From contig JACPTQ010000047.1 in assembly GCA_016192705.1 (NCBI GenBank), positions 1-48,897 of the forward strand: 48,897 bases of DNA, in the 5' to 3' direction. The position numbers and the translations under genes were made by a program. The notes under the pieces were generated by a model. The model was not told the DNA's origin. It did not search any database and saw only the letters and a program-made list of their open reading frames with translations. This DNA is from Deltaproteobacteria bacterium (GTDB lineage: Bacteria; Myxococcota; JACPTQ01). Shown here piece by piece: positions 1 to 7,956 of this stretch (within the stretch, counting starts at the first letter, position 1; the number at the start of each line of letters is the position of its first letter).

Positions 1-490
1 CGAATCCTGCGAATTCTGCTCGGGCGTCTAGGCAGGCCTGCTCGTACAGACGGGTGGCTTCAATCAGCACGGTATCGGTCACCGAGGCGTCACGGAGGAA
101 CTCCGTCGCCGCGTCCCCCACGCGGGTCCAGGCCCGATCTACTTCCGACCATGCGGGTGGGTTCGAGACCCTGAGCCTTTCGTGGAAACCTTCCGCTCCA
201 TCAGGGAACGCCGCGTTCAACCGCTCCCCTGATTCCCAGATCAGACTGTTCACGCGGTCCACCCGCATTGGGTCGAAGGGTCGGGGCACCCCGGTTATGG
301 TCCTGTCGTCCGCCCGTTGGGCTTTCCCCTGGGCCAGGATCGAAAGAATCTCCTGTTTTCTGTCAGCTATAAGGGCTTTGATCTCCGCCGACAAACGCTT
401 CACGGGGCCCTTGAGCCGCAGCTTTTCGCCGTCGGGAGTAGCCTCTACCCCCAGGCGCCTCAGCTCCTTTAAGAGTTCAATAACCTTCAT
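1..490 (-). CDS. TubC N-terminal docking domain-like protein (C-terminus outside window)
   Basis: Open frame from an ATG at 490 that runs off the left edge without a stop (163 codons visible). The first ~50 residues (beginning MKVIELLKELRRLGVEA, then a Lys/Arg-rich stretch and IKALIADRKQEILSIL) match the pattern of the TubC_N docking fold, a small alpha/beta unit first known from NRPS/PKS subunit ends but also found at the start of plasmid and island proteins. The rest is acidic and helical with no motif I recognise. The start overlaps the end of the preceding small frame by 14 nt, so it is probably read from the same message as the replication genes. No NRPS context is visible, so a docking role with a DNA-processing partner is only an inference. 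Confidence 0.65.
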   Translation of the reverse strand, partial: MKVIELLKELRRLGVEATPDGEKLRLKGPVKRLSAEIKALIADRKQEILSILAQGKAQRADDRTITGVPRPFDPMRVDRVNSLIWESGERLNAAFPDGAEGFHERLRVSNPPAWSEVDRAWTRVGDAATEFLRDASVTDTVLIEATRLYEQACLDARAEFAGF

Positions 491-572
491 TTCTCAAACA
501 CTTCTCCTCATATTTCAGTTGGTCCGTTACCGTCGGATCGATCCCTGTGATCGCCCCCACGACGTCCTGCAT
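477..572 (-). CDS. small ORF (31 aa), possible leader or partner of the TubC_N-like gene
   Basis: From the ATG at 572 this frame encodes 31 residues (begins MQDVVGAITGIDPTVTD) and overlaps the next gene start by 14 nt. A GAGG sequence lies about 8 nt before the ATG. The same frame stays open upstream to 923, but that part would be translated through the four iterons and has unlikely low-complexity content, so the short form is preferred. No family recognised. It may be only a coupling peptide, or the end of a longer gene. Confidence 0.3.
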   Translation of the reverse strand: MQDVVGAITGIDPTVTDQLKYEEKCLRNEGY

Positions 573-919
573 GCTAAGAACCTCGTTGGGGCGACTACCC
601 GCCCATTCCCCGGCCGCGCCCGTGGTCGCCGCACAATTCGCAAGACTCGCAGAACTCGTCGCGGCGCAAATTTCTTCTTCTCCTGTCACCCGCGTGGCCG
701 GGGAACACCGGCCGTGCGGGTGAACTACACTACCGTTCCGTTCCGTGTACGCCGTTCGGCCGTTTTCCGCACTCGTCGGCAGTGGTAACTCGCCGAAATC
801 ATTACTTTCACGATCGCGTAACGGGGACACTGATCGCCCTCCAACGGGGACAGACCCCCCTCTTAACGGGGACAGCGACCCGGCCCAACGGGGACAGCGG
901 TCGATTTCAACCGCTCGGG
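573..919. other. putative replication origin (iteron region) of the integrated replicon
   Basis: About 350 bases without a convincing gene, between the small ORF and the putative initiator gene. It holds four phased iterons (820-896), a short hairpin GGCCGG/CCGGCC at about 697-714, and a locally A+T-rich pyrimidine stretch at about 664-682. Iterons next to an A+T-rich segment, beside primase, helicase and initiator genes, is the usual layout of iteron-controlled origins such as IncQ oriV. Origin function is an inference. Confidence 0.5.
820..896. repeat. four direct repeats (iterons) of AACGGGGACA with 22-23 bp period
   Basis: The core AACGGGGACA begins at 820, 843, 865 and 887, giving spacings of 23, 22 and 22 bp. 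All four cores are identical; the 11th base is C in the first and G in the others. Spacing near two helical turns puts all copies on one face of the DNA, as expected for binding sites of a plasmid initiator. They lie about 25-100 bp from the putative initiator's stop codon and would be its natural target. Confidence 0.8.
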
Positions 920-2350
920 TCATTTCGGCCCCGCCTTTCTTCGTTTTCTCCGGCGGCTCGCGACACCGCCTGCTCGTCCGGAAACCTCTTTTTTCGCGCC
1001 CGCAACCAGGAAGTCGTGTGCCCCTTGGTATGCCGGTCCTAAGGTGAAGCGATCGCGCTCGACAACCGAGAGAACGGCCGGACCGTCATCGCCATCGCGC
1101 GTCCAGCGATCAATGACGCGTGGGACCAACCGCGTCGGGAGCGCCGCAGTCTCGGCAATTCTTTCGAGTCGCCCGCGAGGAAGAAGGACGCCGCCATGCT
1201 CGGAAAGTTCGACCGCGCGACGACGAAACTCGATAACCAGCCTCAAGTGAAAGGCCGCCTCGGCAGACCAGTCCCGGTTCCGCCCGACGAACGGCGGTAA
1301 CGGGATTACCGGCACAAGTCGCCGGGCTTCGCGATTCTCCCGCCCGCTCTTACCGAATCGCTCGAGCACACAATAGGGAAGCAACGCGTCGCCAAGCGTT
1401 ATTGTCAGAATAGCCGGGTTGCCATTTCGGGGTGGCCGCATGCCATACGAAACGAGATTGCCGTAGGTGCCGTCAGGCCACGTCCAGCAGAGGTGACCTT
1501 GCGCGATCACGAGCGAGTGAATCTCTTCGCGCGTGTCGCCGCCCTCCCCGGCCCCGATCACCCGCGCGAGACCGCTCCATCCCCCCTCAACGTGTAACGT
1601 GCGCCCGTCGGGGTTTCCGCCGAGAATCTGGGCGTGCGCGGTTGAAATCTCCCAGTAAAGTAACCGGTACGCGTTTATGCTCTCGCCGAGGTGTGTTGCC
1701 CCGCGGGGAAGAAGCCGCTCGACCGTTTCAACGTCCAAGAGTGGGATATTGGCTGGTCTCTCGAAACGAATCCCACCTGCCGCAGGCGAGCCGCAGCGCG
1801 AATCGACTGTCGCTAAAGGATTCGCGCCCGGCTTCATGATGTCGGCCAGTTGCTCTGCAACGCGAAACGACAGAGCCGCGGGGCTCTTGTATTCGTTGGC
1901 AAGTTGCGATCGCACAGTCGTTCGCCAAAGCACGGCGGCGAGCACCCGTGCCATTACCGATCGCGGGCGTTGCGCCCAGTCAGCCGAACGTTTGTTCGCT
2001 GCTACGCCACTGCTTCGGCCCTGTTTCTGGTCCGACCAATTCGCGGTTACGGCCTCCTGGAATTGGTCCACGATCGGCCTCACCTTTTCGGACACGATCG
2101 GCGAAAGGAATTCGACGAACCCCGCGTCCAGCGCAAACATGCCGTTCAGTTCGCCGAGGCCGGCCGCTGAACCCTCATCCATTGGCAGCCCGAGCGCGCG
2201 AAACGCTTCCGCGAGCGACGCCTCCACTGCGGCCGTCAAGCGATCCGCGGCGTCGTTATGGCCCGCCAACTTGTCCCCCCTGCTGGCCGCACGCTCAATC
2301 ACGAATTGTGCGGCGTTCACCGAAGCTGCCTTTTCGTTTTGCTCATTCAT
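920..2350 (-). CDS. putative plasmid-type replication initiator (iteron-binding, RepC-like by position)
   Basis: 476 residues, starting 8 nt after the helicase gene. I do not recognise the N-terminal two thirds. The C-terminal third (about residues 375-455) has the look of a winged-helix domain (LPTRLVPRVIDRW, then VLSVVERDRFTLG) followed by a very basic tail (RRRKRRK). Its place as the last gene of a primase-helicase-X set, directly beside four iterons, matches the order repB-repA-repC of IncQ plasmids, so an origin-binding initiator is the best guess. It is longer than IncQ RepC (about 280 aa). This is context-based inference; it could be another DNA-binding protein of the element. Confidence 0.55.
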   Translation of the reverse strand: MNEQNEKAASVNAAQFVIERAASRGDKLAGHNDAADRLTAAVEASLAEAFRALGLPMDEGSAAGLGELNGMFALDAGFVEFLSPIVSEKVRPIVDQFQEAVTANWSDQKQGRSSGVAANKRSADWAQRPRSVMARVLAAVLWRTTVRSQLANEYKSPAALSFRVAEQLADIMKPGANPLATVDSRCGSPAAGGIRFERPANIPLLDVETVERLLPRGATHLGESINAYRLLYWEISTAHAQILGGNPDGRTLHVEGGWSGLARVIGAGEGGDTREEIHSLVIAQGHLCWTWPDGTYGNLVSYGMRPPRNGNPAILTITLGDALLPYCVLERFGKSGRENREARRLVPVIPLPPFVGRNRDWSAEAAFHLRLVIEFRRRAVELSEHGGVLLPRGRLERIAETAALPTRLVPRVIDRWTRDGDDGPAVLSVVERDRFTLGPAYQGAHDFLVAGAKKEVSGRAGGVASRRRKRRKAGPK

Positions 2351-2358
2351 TCATTCGA

Positions 2359-3534
2359 TCAGAAAGTAACGAGTTCCTCTTGTGAATAATCCGCACCGTC
2401 GTCCTCATCGCTCACAGTGGGCCTCGATTTTTTCTTTCCGCTTGCGTTCTTTGCAGCGTCCACTGCGTTTTGGTGGTCCAGCTTTTCGGCATCTGTTGCC
2501 GGACGTAAAAACCCCTGGTGCCTGGAGTCGCGGACGAGCAAGACTTCAGGCGGGTAAAGTGCGTAGTTGCTCTTTGTAACGCGGAACTTTGCGAGGCACG
2601 GAATGGTCTTTCGCTTGTCGTTGGCGTCCATGACCGGGTCGAGATTCGCCTGCCACCGAACGCCGTCCGTGAGCCCCGAGGCGCCGCGCGCCGAGACGGC
2701 GTCTGACGCGCCTGTGCGGCTCGCTTTTGTGGTGTGATGACTGAAAAGGAGAGTCGGGTTTCCCGGGACTTCCGTGAAGCGCTCTAGAGCCTGGATGAAG
2801 CGCGTGGCGGCTGCGTTGTCGATCTCGACGTCTGGGCCGGCGAAGCGGCTCGCGGGGTCGAGAATAATCAGAGCCCACTCGCGCCCCGCACCGCTGAGTC
2901 GTCGCAACAGTTCCACTGCGAACGGCGTCCCCCGGTCCATAAGGGATTCGAGGTCGCCGCCAATTTGTCGTAACTCCTCAAGGCTGTACGTCAGCGCCAC
3001 GCGCTTTCCACAGAGCGGCATTGGAAGAATGTTCTTCGCGACCATCTCCTTCTCCGCTGGAGAGAGATTCATCGCTCTTGCGGCCCCAAAGAGCCGTCGC
3101 CAGATTTCGTCCTCGTCCTCCTCCCCGGCCGCCAACAAGACAGGTCCGCTTATTGGCACCGAGAAGGTGCCGAGCAATTCGTGTTGAGCCGCCACGCAAA
3201 TCGCGGCCTGGACGAGAAGCAACGACTTGCCTGTTCCACCGCCGCCCGCAATCATTCCAACCTTGCCCGCAGGCAGAACCCCTTTCCCGTCTCGGTCGGT
3301 GATAAGGTATTTGCGGTTCGGCGGTTCACACTGAAACCAGTTCTTCCCGTCCGACTGGGTTCGCTCGCTGATCCATTTCCACTGGTCGTTGAAAAGCTGC
3401 TCGATTCGTTGAGATGACGGGTCCCGCGGACCGCCTGCGCCCTTGTCGTCGCCACTCCCGCCCTTTTCGTCCGGCGGATCCATGGGTTCGGCGTAGCCGT
3501 TGTGGGGTCCCGCGTCGTTCACGTCGCGCACCAT
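2359..3534 (-). CDS. RecA-fold/RepA-like replicative helicase (AAA_25 type)
   Basis: The chosen start is the ATG at 3534, which shares one base with the primase stop (TGATG); the frame stays open 60 nt further upstream but that part overlaps the primase. About 391 residues. Walker A GGGGTGKS (about residues 97-104), Walker B LIILDP (about 222-227) and a SHHTTKA motif (about 265-271) are typical of the hexameric RepA/DnaB-related ATPases found in plasmids and satellites. The N-terminal ~60 residues are Gly/Asp-rich and disordered; the C-terminus is acidic. Likely role: unwinding at the iteron origin together with the coupled primase and the downstream initiator. Confidence 0.85.
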   Translation of the reverse strand: MVRDVNDAGPHNGYAEPMDPPDEKGGSGDDKGAGGPRDPSSQRIEQLFNDQWKWISERTQSDGKNWFQCEPPNRKYLITDRDGKGVLPAGKVGMIAGGGGTGKSLLLVQAAICVAAQHELLGTFSVPISGPVLLAAGEEDEDEIWRRLFGAARAMNLSPAEKEMVAKNILPMPLCGKRVALTYSLEELRQIGGDLESLMDRGTPFAVELLRRLSGAGREWALIILDPASRFAGPDVEIDNAAATRFIQALERFTEVPGNPTLLFSHHTTKASRTGASDAVSARGASGLTDGVRWQANLDPVMDANDKRKTIPCLAKFRVTKSNYALYPPEVLLVRDSRHQGFLRPATDAEKLDHQNAVDAAKNASGKKKSRPTVSDEDDGADYSQEELVTF

Positions 3535-4682
3535 CACTGCGCCTCCTCTCGATCGACGTTCGTCTGGGTAACGCGCCACCGCTGTAGGCGGCACCGAGGG
3601 ACCAGCGTTCCCCTGATAATTTCCGCGTATTTGTCACCGGCGTCGTCGGCGTGTGTTGCAACGACAACTTCAGTGCCGTCGGGGACTCGCGCGGCGATCT
3701 CGGGCGTCCAGCTCCCAGCAACGATCCCGATAACTGCCGGCGCATCCTCGTCCGCGTCGCTCCAACCTGTCGCCTGCGTGAGAAAGTCGGGGACGCCCTC
3801 GGCGACAAACAGCCCGCATTGAACGAAGCCCGACGGTGATCGAAGGCCGCCTCGGCAGTTCCGCACGAACTCGGCGGCCGATCTTCCGTCTGCCAGCGCG
3901 GCACCGGCGAGCAGAAGGCGCGCGAGCGGATCGGCCATGACTGTTCTACGAACTTCGGCGCCGACCGGGTGCGCCCCCTTCGCGTCCGCCGAGACATTTT
4001 GACCGACGGCGCGAGCGTGAAGGCTGACAAGGTTGCCGGTTGAATCAAACATCGGGACGAGTAGGCGGTGCGACGACCCGGTCCACGGCCTTCCTCGAAA
4101 CCGCGCCCACCACGGCAGATCAGTCGTCATACCGATTACGCGAGCGAGATCTAGGTCCTCAACATCTGGCGGATCCAGCCGCCGCGACCGCAGCCACGCG
4201 GACGCGTCGTCGTCACAGGTTACGCCGACGCACCGGTCCCAAAGCGCGTTAACCTCCGCCTGCGAAGGGCGCTGCGGCGCTTCCTCTCGCTTGATTTGAG
4301 GGGCATGGCGCCGCGTCGCAAGTGTGCTCCAAGGGTTCCGTTTGGCCGGGTCCTCACTCTCGCAAAGATCGACTTCGGCGAGACGCTCTCGGATCGTTCG
4401 CCATGCCTCGCTGTGCGGCCGCGCTTCGCCAGTCACGTGGTACGCCGCGAATGTCACCGCGTCGCCCCTGGCATCGCACACGAAACAGCACCACCCGTTG
4501 TCGTCGGGGCGAAGGCCAACCGGGCCACGCCGATCGGCGCCTCCACGTTGCGTCGCGTCGCACGCTGGGCACGGCGAAACGCCTTGGCGCGACACGTCGA
4601 AACCCAACTCTTTGGCCACGACGCTAACGCCGTTTGCGCGTACCTCGGTGATCCAGCTCGACTCGTTCCAGTGTCTATTCAT
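3534..4682 (-). CDS. Toprim-domain DNA primase
   Basis: 382 residues. An N-terminal zinc motif (CPAC at 38-41, C66 and C69) resembles the CHC2 zinc finger of DnaG-type primases but uses four Cys. A Toprim fold follows: the glutamate motif VAEG (293-296) and the metal-binding motif HADDAGDKY (344-352, with the D-x-D-type acidic pair). No DnaG helicase-binding domain is visible, which is usual for plasmid and phage versions. It overlaps the HTH gene by 8 nt upstream and the helicase start by 1 nt downstream, so the three are probably translated together. IncQ primases (RepB') are of a different family, so this module is IncQ-like in order rather than in descent. Confidence 0.82.
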   Translation of the reverse strand: MNRHWNESSWITEVRANGVSVVAKELGFDVSRQGVSPCPACDATQRGGADRRGPVGLRPDDNGWCCFVCDARGDAVTFAAYHVTGEARPHSEAWRTIRERLAEVDLCESEDPAKRNPWSTLATRRHAPQIKREEAPQRPSQAEVNALWDRCVGVTCDDDASAWLRSRRLDPPDVEDLDLARVIGMTTDLPWWARFRGRPWTGSSHRLLVPMFDSTGNLVSLHARAVGQNVSADAKGAHPVGAEVRRTVMADPLARLLLAGAALADGRSAAEFVRNCRGGLRSPSGFVQCGLFVAEGVPDFLTQATGWSDADEDAPAVIGIVAGSWTPEIAARVPDGTEVVVATHADDAGDKYAEIIRGTLVPRCRLQRWRVTQTNVDREEAQ

Positions 4683-5139
4683 TTTCGTCCTCGTTTTCGA
4701 AACCGGAACCTGGCGCCTTGCGATCCTTCACACTCCCGTTTCGCGCACGAAACGCGAGCGTGGCGATTTGCTCTTCGCTCGCTGGAACAAGCGACGTTGT
4801 GTCGACTCGCCAACTTCGGCCGACGCGAACCGATCGCAAAGTTCCATCCTGGATTCGACGTCGAATTGTAGGCAGGCTTACGCCGAGCTGCTTCGCGGCT
4901 TCGACTGGCGATTTGTATTGCGGCGGGAGTCGCTCAGCGACGAGCCTGACTTCTCTCTTGAGATCGGCGAACTCTGCTTCCATACTTGCGAGCCGCCGAG
5001 GCATGTCGATCAACGCGCAAATGACTTGCGACGCAGCAGCCAACTGGCGAGGGTTTATTTGATCGCTCTCTGCCGCCTCGGTGGACTCAACTCGCGCACG
5101 CGCTAAATCATTGGATCGAATTCGATTGTTACTAAACAT
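4675..5139 (-). CDS. excisionase/MerR-like helix-turn-helix protein
   Basis: 154 residues. Residues about 76-118 form an HTH_17 / excisionase-type domain: YKSPVEAAKQLGVSLPTIRR, then RRIQDGTLRSVRVG and a closing WRV. The region before it (about 35-72) is a short helical stretch, possibly for dimerisation; the tail is charged. It overlaps the primase gene by 8 nt, so it heads the replication operon. Such proteins act as recombination directionality factors or as small repressors of replication genes. Which of the two applies cannot be told, since no integrase lies in the window. Confidence 0.65.
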   Translation of the reverse strand: MFSNNRIRSNDLARARVESTEAAESDQINPRQLAAASQVICALIDMPRRLASMEAEFADLKREVRLVAERLPPQYKSPVEAAKQLGVSLPTIRRRIQDGTLRSVRVGRSWRVDTTSLVPASEEQIATLAFRARNGSVKDRKAPGSGFENEDENE

Positions 5140-5246
5140 GTCGCCACGATATAGACGTCGACGACAATCGTCCCGCTCAGTGAACCGCGTATTGACTGGG
5201 CGGCGCTGAAACCCAAGCGGGGCGTTGAATTGGGAGCGGCCTGGGT

Positions 5247-6164
5247 TCAGTACATTGGGTTGCGCGTTGGTTTCTCGATCGAGCCCGGCGACATTCCGGT
5301 CATGCGCGCCGTCACGACCTGCGCGGCCTTCGCCAGCCCGCCGCCACCAAAGAGTGCGGACAAAACGTCAGCGTCCACGAGGGCATTGAGTAAGTGCCGC
5401 ACGGCGTGTGCCACTCGCGCGTCCGAGCACAACCTTGGAACCTGTTTTATGAGGCCGGCGCTCAACCACTCGTCCGGCTCGAAACCGCGTGGAAGCTCGA
5501 AGACGTCGACGTGTTCTCTGCAGAACAGAATGAGCCGTTTCAAGACCCTACTGTCATTGAGCGAATCTTGAAACGCGCGTTCGGTCTTGGTTGTTTCCCG
5601 CAACTCGGCGAGCATAACCTTTACGGCGTCGAAAACGCGTCTCAATGATCTGTCGTCCTCGCGCGCCAGAAAGACTCCGATCTCTTTTCTGGGCATTAGG
5701 CGGTCGATCGAATCAAAAAGCGCGCGGTCGATCGAATCGAAAAGCGCGTCGATCTCGCCAAGGCGCTTCAGTAGTATGTCTCGGCGGGCGCCTTTTCCTC
5801 CGTCGGCGAGAATGGCGAACGCCTCACCTGCGCCACGTGCCATAAGCTCGCCGAACGCTTCCCGGTGATCGTCAGGAAGCTCGTCAAGCGGCGCATTCTC
5901 CGGGTACCGCTTGAGGCGCGAGAGGAGGACCGATCGCCGCATTTTCTTTCTCTGCGACTCCTTCATAAAAACGGCGTGCCCCAGCCGATTTGCGCGACCC
6001 TCTGGTATCTTGAGCCACTCCAATTCGCGGCCTATCTCTTCACGTTCGCTGAGGAGCCTCAAAAGAAAACCTCGGGTCGATTCAGGGTCCTTCGCGAGAT
6101 TTCGTCGGTGGGCGCGTTTGCTTTTTACGCTTCCACCCAAGCCGCGCGGTTTTGAAGCTCTCAT
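5247..6164 (-). CDS. hypothetical protein with an 8-residue internal duplication
   Basis: About 305 residues from the ATG at 6164; the frame remains open to a GTG at 6242, so the start is uncertain. Mostly charged and helical; no signal peptide or catalytic motif seen. At about 5697-5750 two 24-bp units are repeated almost exactly, giving LFDSIDRA-LFDSIDRL in the protein. It follows the ATPase gene on the same strand and precedes the replication operon after a ~105-bp gap. Family not recognised; probably element-borne. Confidence 0.5.
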   Translation of the reverse strand: MRASKPRGLGGSVKSKRAHRRNLAKDPESTRGFLLRLLSEREEIGRELEWLKIPEGRANRLGHAVFMKESQRKKMRRSVLLSRLKRYPENAPLDELPDDHREAFGELMARGAGEAFAILADGGKGARRDILLKRLGEIDALFDSIDRALFDSIDRLMPRKEIGVFLAREDDRSLRRVFDAVKVMLAELRETTKTERAFQDSLNDSRVLKRLILFCREHVDVFELPRGFEPDEWLSAGLIKQVPRLCSDARVAHAVRHLLNALVDADVLSALFGGGGLAKAAQVVTARMTGMSPGSIEKPTRNPMY

Positions 6165-6278
6165 TCGAATCGCGTATAGCAAAACGGAAGTGCTTGGAGA
6201 ACCACTCTTGATCACTCGTCGTGATCGGGGGAAACCATACACCCGCGAATTCGAGAATCGAACGGGGTTGAAGCGTCG

Positions 6279-7748
6279 TTAGAACGCGAGCAAGAATTCG
6301 AGCAGCGGCAGGCAGATAATCGAATCGCCCGGGTCGGCGCGGAAAGTGTCGCGCGTGATCAGGAGTCCAAAGGGTCCGGCGAAGCGCTCGCGGAAGCGAC
6401 GAAGGGCGCACTCATCTTTGGCGTCGACGCGTTTGCGAAACTTGACCTCGATCGGGATCGTCGAGCCGTCGAGCGCTTCGGCGACAAAGTCGACCTCCTC
6501 CACGGGTGAGTGGCGATTCCCTGGTTCCGTGTAGTCGCGGTAGAAATGCACCTGTAGGTTCCGATCGCGAATGACCGATTGAACGAGGGTCTCGACGAGG
6601 GGACCCAGTGTACCGGGATCGGATTTCCAGAGCGACGGACTCGTGCGAAAAACCGCGTTTCGAATTCCAATGTCGGTGAGCGTCACCTTTGACGGCACCC
6701 GAGCCGTTATCTTGCGCGCAAGCGGATACCGACGGAACTCACGAGTGAGCAGCGCGTCGGCGAGAATGTGCAGGTACTTGCCGACGGTCGGCTGATTCGT
6801 TTGGAAGCCAGCCGCGGACAGGTCTTCGACTACGCGGAGTTGCGCAATCTCGGTTCCCGTCTGCCGCGCGACCTCGAGGTAGATTCGACGAAGGAGTGCG
6901 GGCTGATCGACCGGAAACAGTTCCGGTACGTCGACGCTGAGGACGCGATCAAACACCGTCTCTACGAGGTAGTCGGCCCATACGGTGTCGTCGACGTCAC
7001 CGGAATAAATGCGAGGGTAACCACCGCGCTGAAAATACCGTTCCAAAACCTGCGAGAACTCCGCGTGGCGCGCGGCAACGACACGCCGGAGCTTCGCGAA
7101 CAGCGTTCCGGCCCGCGGCCCGAGGTCAAACAAGTGACCGAATCGGAGGGGCGTTGGCAGCTGCTTCGCGAGCGCCGGATTAAACGCCTCGATCACCTCA
7201 CGAAACGAAAATGGCGGGAACTCGGTGTTAAGCGCACGACCCGCAAGGCTCTCGCGTTGCCCCCGCGCGACAATGGCGCTCGAAGAACCTGTGATCAGAA
7301 TTCGTACCGGGAACGTGTCAAAGAGGTGCTTCACCTCCTCGTCCCAGCGAGGAAGGCGGTGGACTTCATCCAAGAGGAGGCACGCTCCGCGATTGCTGCG
7401 TTCGCCGCCGCCAAGAATCGTCTCACGGAACCACCGCACGATTGGGATAAGCCCCGCATCACGAAGAACGTCCAAGTCGAATCGAACGAACAGAATGCTC
7501 TTGCGCGCGACGTTGTGGCGAACAAGGTCCTCTACGATTTGATAGACGGCCGTCGTCTTGCCTGTTTGTCGCGGGCCCCGAAAGACCTGAATCAGCGCGC
7601 GCTTTCCCCGAAGGCGTTCGACAATCTCCGGGACCGTGCGGCGACGGTACGCGGGCGGCGGTGGCTCGACCCCGCGGCGCGGGCCCCACCATGAGTTGAG
7701 GTCACGCAGAACCTGTTCCGCGGCTGGGGGGATGATCCCAGAGGACAT
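6279..7748 (-). CDS. AAA+ ATPase with DUF4143-type C-terminal domain
   Basis: About 490 residues from the ATG at 7748. N-terminal AAA_14-type ATPase: Walker A GPRQTGKT, Walker B CLLLDEVHRL, sensor-1 ILITGSSSA. The C-terminal half has the DUF4143 pattern (YLVETVFDRVL, then TVGKYLHILADALL) and near the end a PD-(D/E)XK-like stretch (EEVDFVAEALDG, IPIEVKFRK), as in most members of this family. The family is common and mobile in bacterial genomes; its function is not settled, with toxin-antitoxin, nuclease-linked and defence roles all suggested. A perfect 13-bp inverted repeat lies directly against the start codon. Confidence 0.82.
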   Translation of the reverse strand: MSSGIIPPAAEQVLRDLNSWWGPRRGVEPPPPAYRRRTVPEIVERLRGKRALIQVFRGPRQTGKTTAVYQIVEDLVRHNVARKSILFVRFDLDVLRDAGLIPIVRWFRETILGGGERSNRGACLLLDEVHRLPRWDEEVKHLFDTFPVRILITGSSSAIVARGQRESLAGRALNTEFPPFSFREVIEAFNPALAKQLPTPLRFGHLFDLGPRAGTLFAKLRRVVAARHAEFSQVLERYFQRGGYPRIYSGDVDDTVWADYLVETVFDRVLSVDVPELFPVDQPALLRRIYLEVARQTGTEIAQLRVVEDLSAAGFQTNQPTVGKYLHILADALLTREFRRYPLARKITARVPSKVTLTDIGIRNAVFRTSPSLWKSDPGTLGPLVETLVQSVIRDRNLQVHFYRDYTEPGNRHSPVEEVDFVAEALDGSTIPIEVKFRKRVDAKDECALRRFRERFAGPFGLLITRDTFRADPGDSIICLPLLEFLLAF

Positions 7749-7781
7749 GCACAAGTTATAAACCAGAATTATAACTTGTGC
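7749..7781. promoter_or_regulatory. 13-bp perfect inverted repeat abutting the ATPase start; candidate operator/promoter
   Basis: GCACAAGTTATAA at 7749-7761 and its exact complement at 7769-7781, with a 7-bp spacer. On the minus strand the outer arm contains a consensus TATAAT -10 box about 27 bp before the ATG, and the inner arm ends directly at the ATG. Transcription from this box would give a leader of about 15-20 nt. A protein bound to the palindrome would cover both promoter and start codon, so autorepression is plausible (inference). Confidence 0.6.
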
Positions 7782-7862
7782 AACGAGGGACGCGTGCCAC
7801 AAGAACAAGACACGGCGCGCGTGACTATAACGTAACTATCGGTACCATTTTCGAGCGATATC

Positions 7863-7948
7863 GCGGTGATCACGATTGATCGCCGATCGTTGCAAGTCCG
7901 CGTCCTGACTAGATTTGATCACTTTTAGCGATCCGCGCCGATCACCGC
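7863..7948. repeat. GATC-rich segment bounded by a 9-bp inverted repeat, next to the tRNA break
   Basis: GCGGTGATC (7863-7871) is matched by its complement at 7940-7948. The segment contains six GATC sites (7868, 7878, 7885, 7917, 7930, 7940) in about 76 bp, with TGATCAC occurring twice. It lies between the ATPase promoter and the broken tRNA gene. Candidate arm-type sites for an integrase/excisionase, or a methylation-sensitive control site. Confidence 0.5.
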
Positions 7949-7956
7949 CGGGGGAA

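Noticed and set aside
573-923. Longer form of the small ORF (477-923, 148 aa) as a gene
   Set aside because: Its first ~40 codons are the iterons read through, with low-complexity content and no ribosome site at 923; the DNA repeat explains the open frame.
6768-7694. Long plus-strand frame (308 aa) opposite the ATPase gene
   Set aside because: Shadow frame: the minus strand holds clear Walker motifs and DUF4143 sequence over the whole length.
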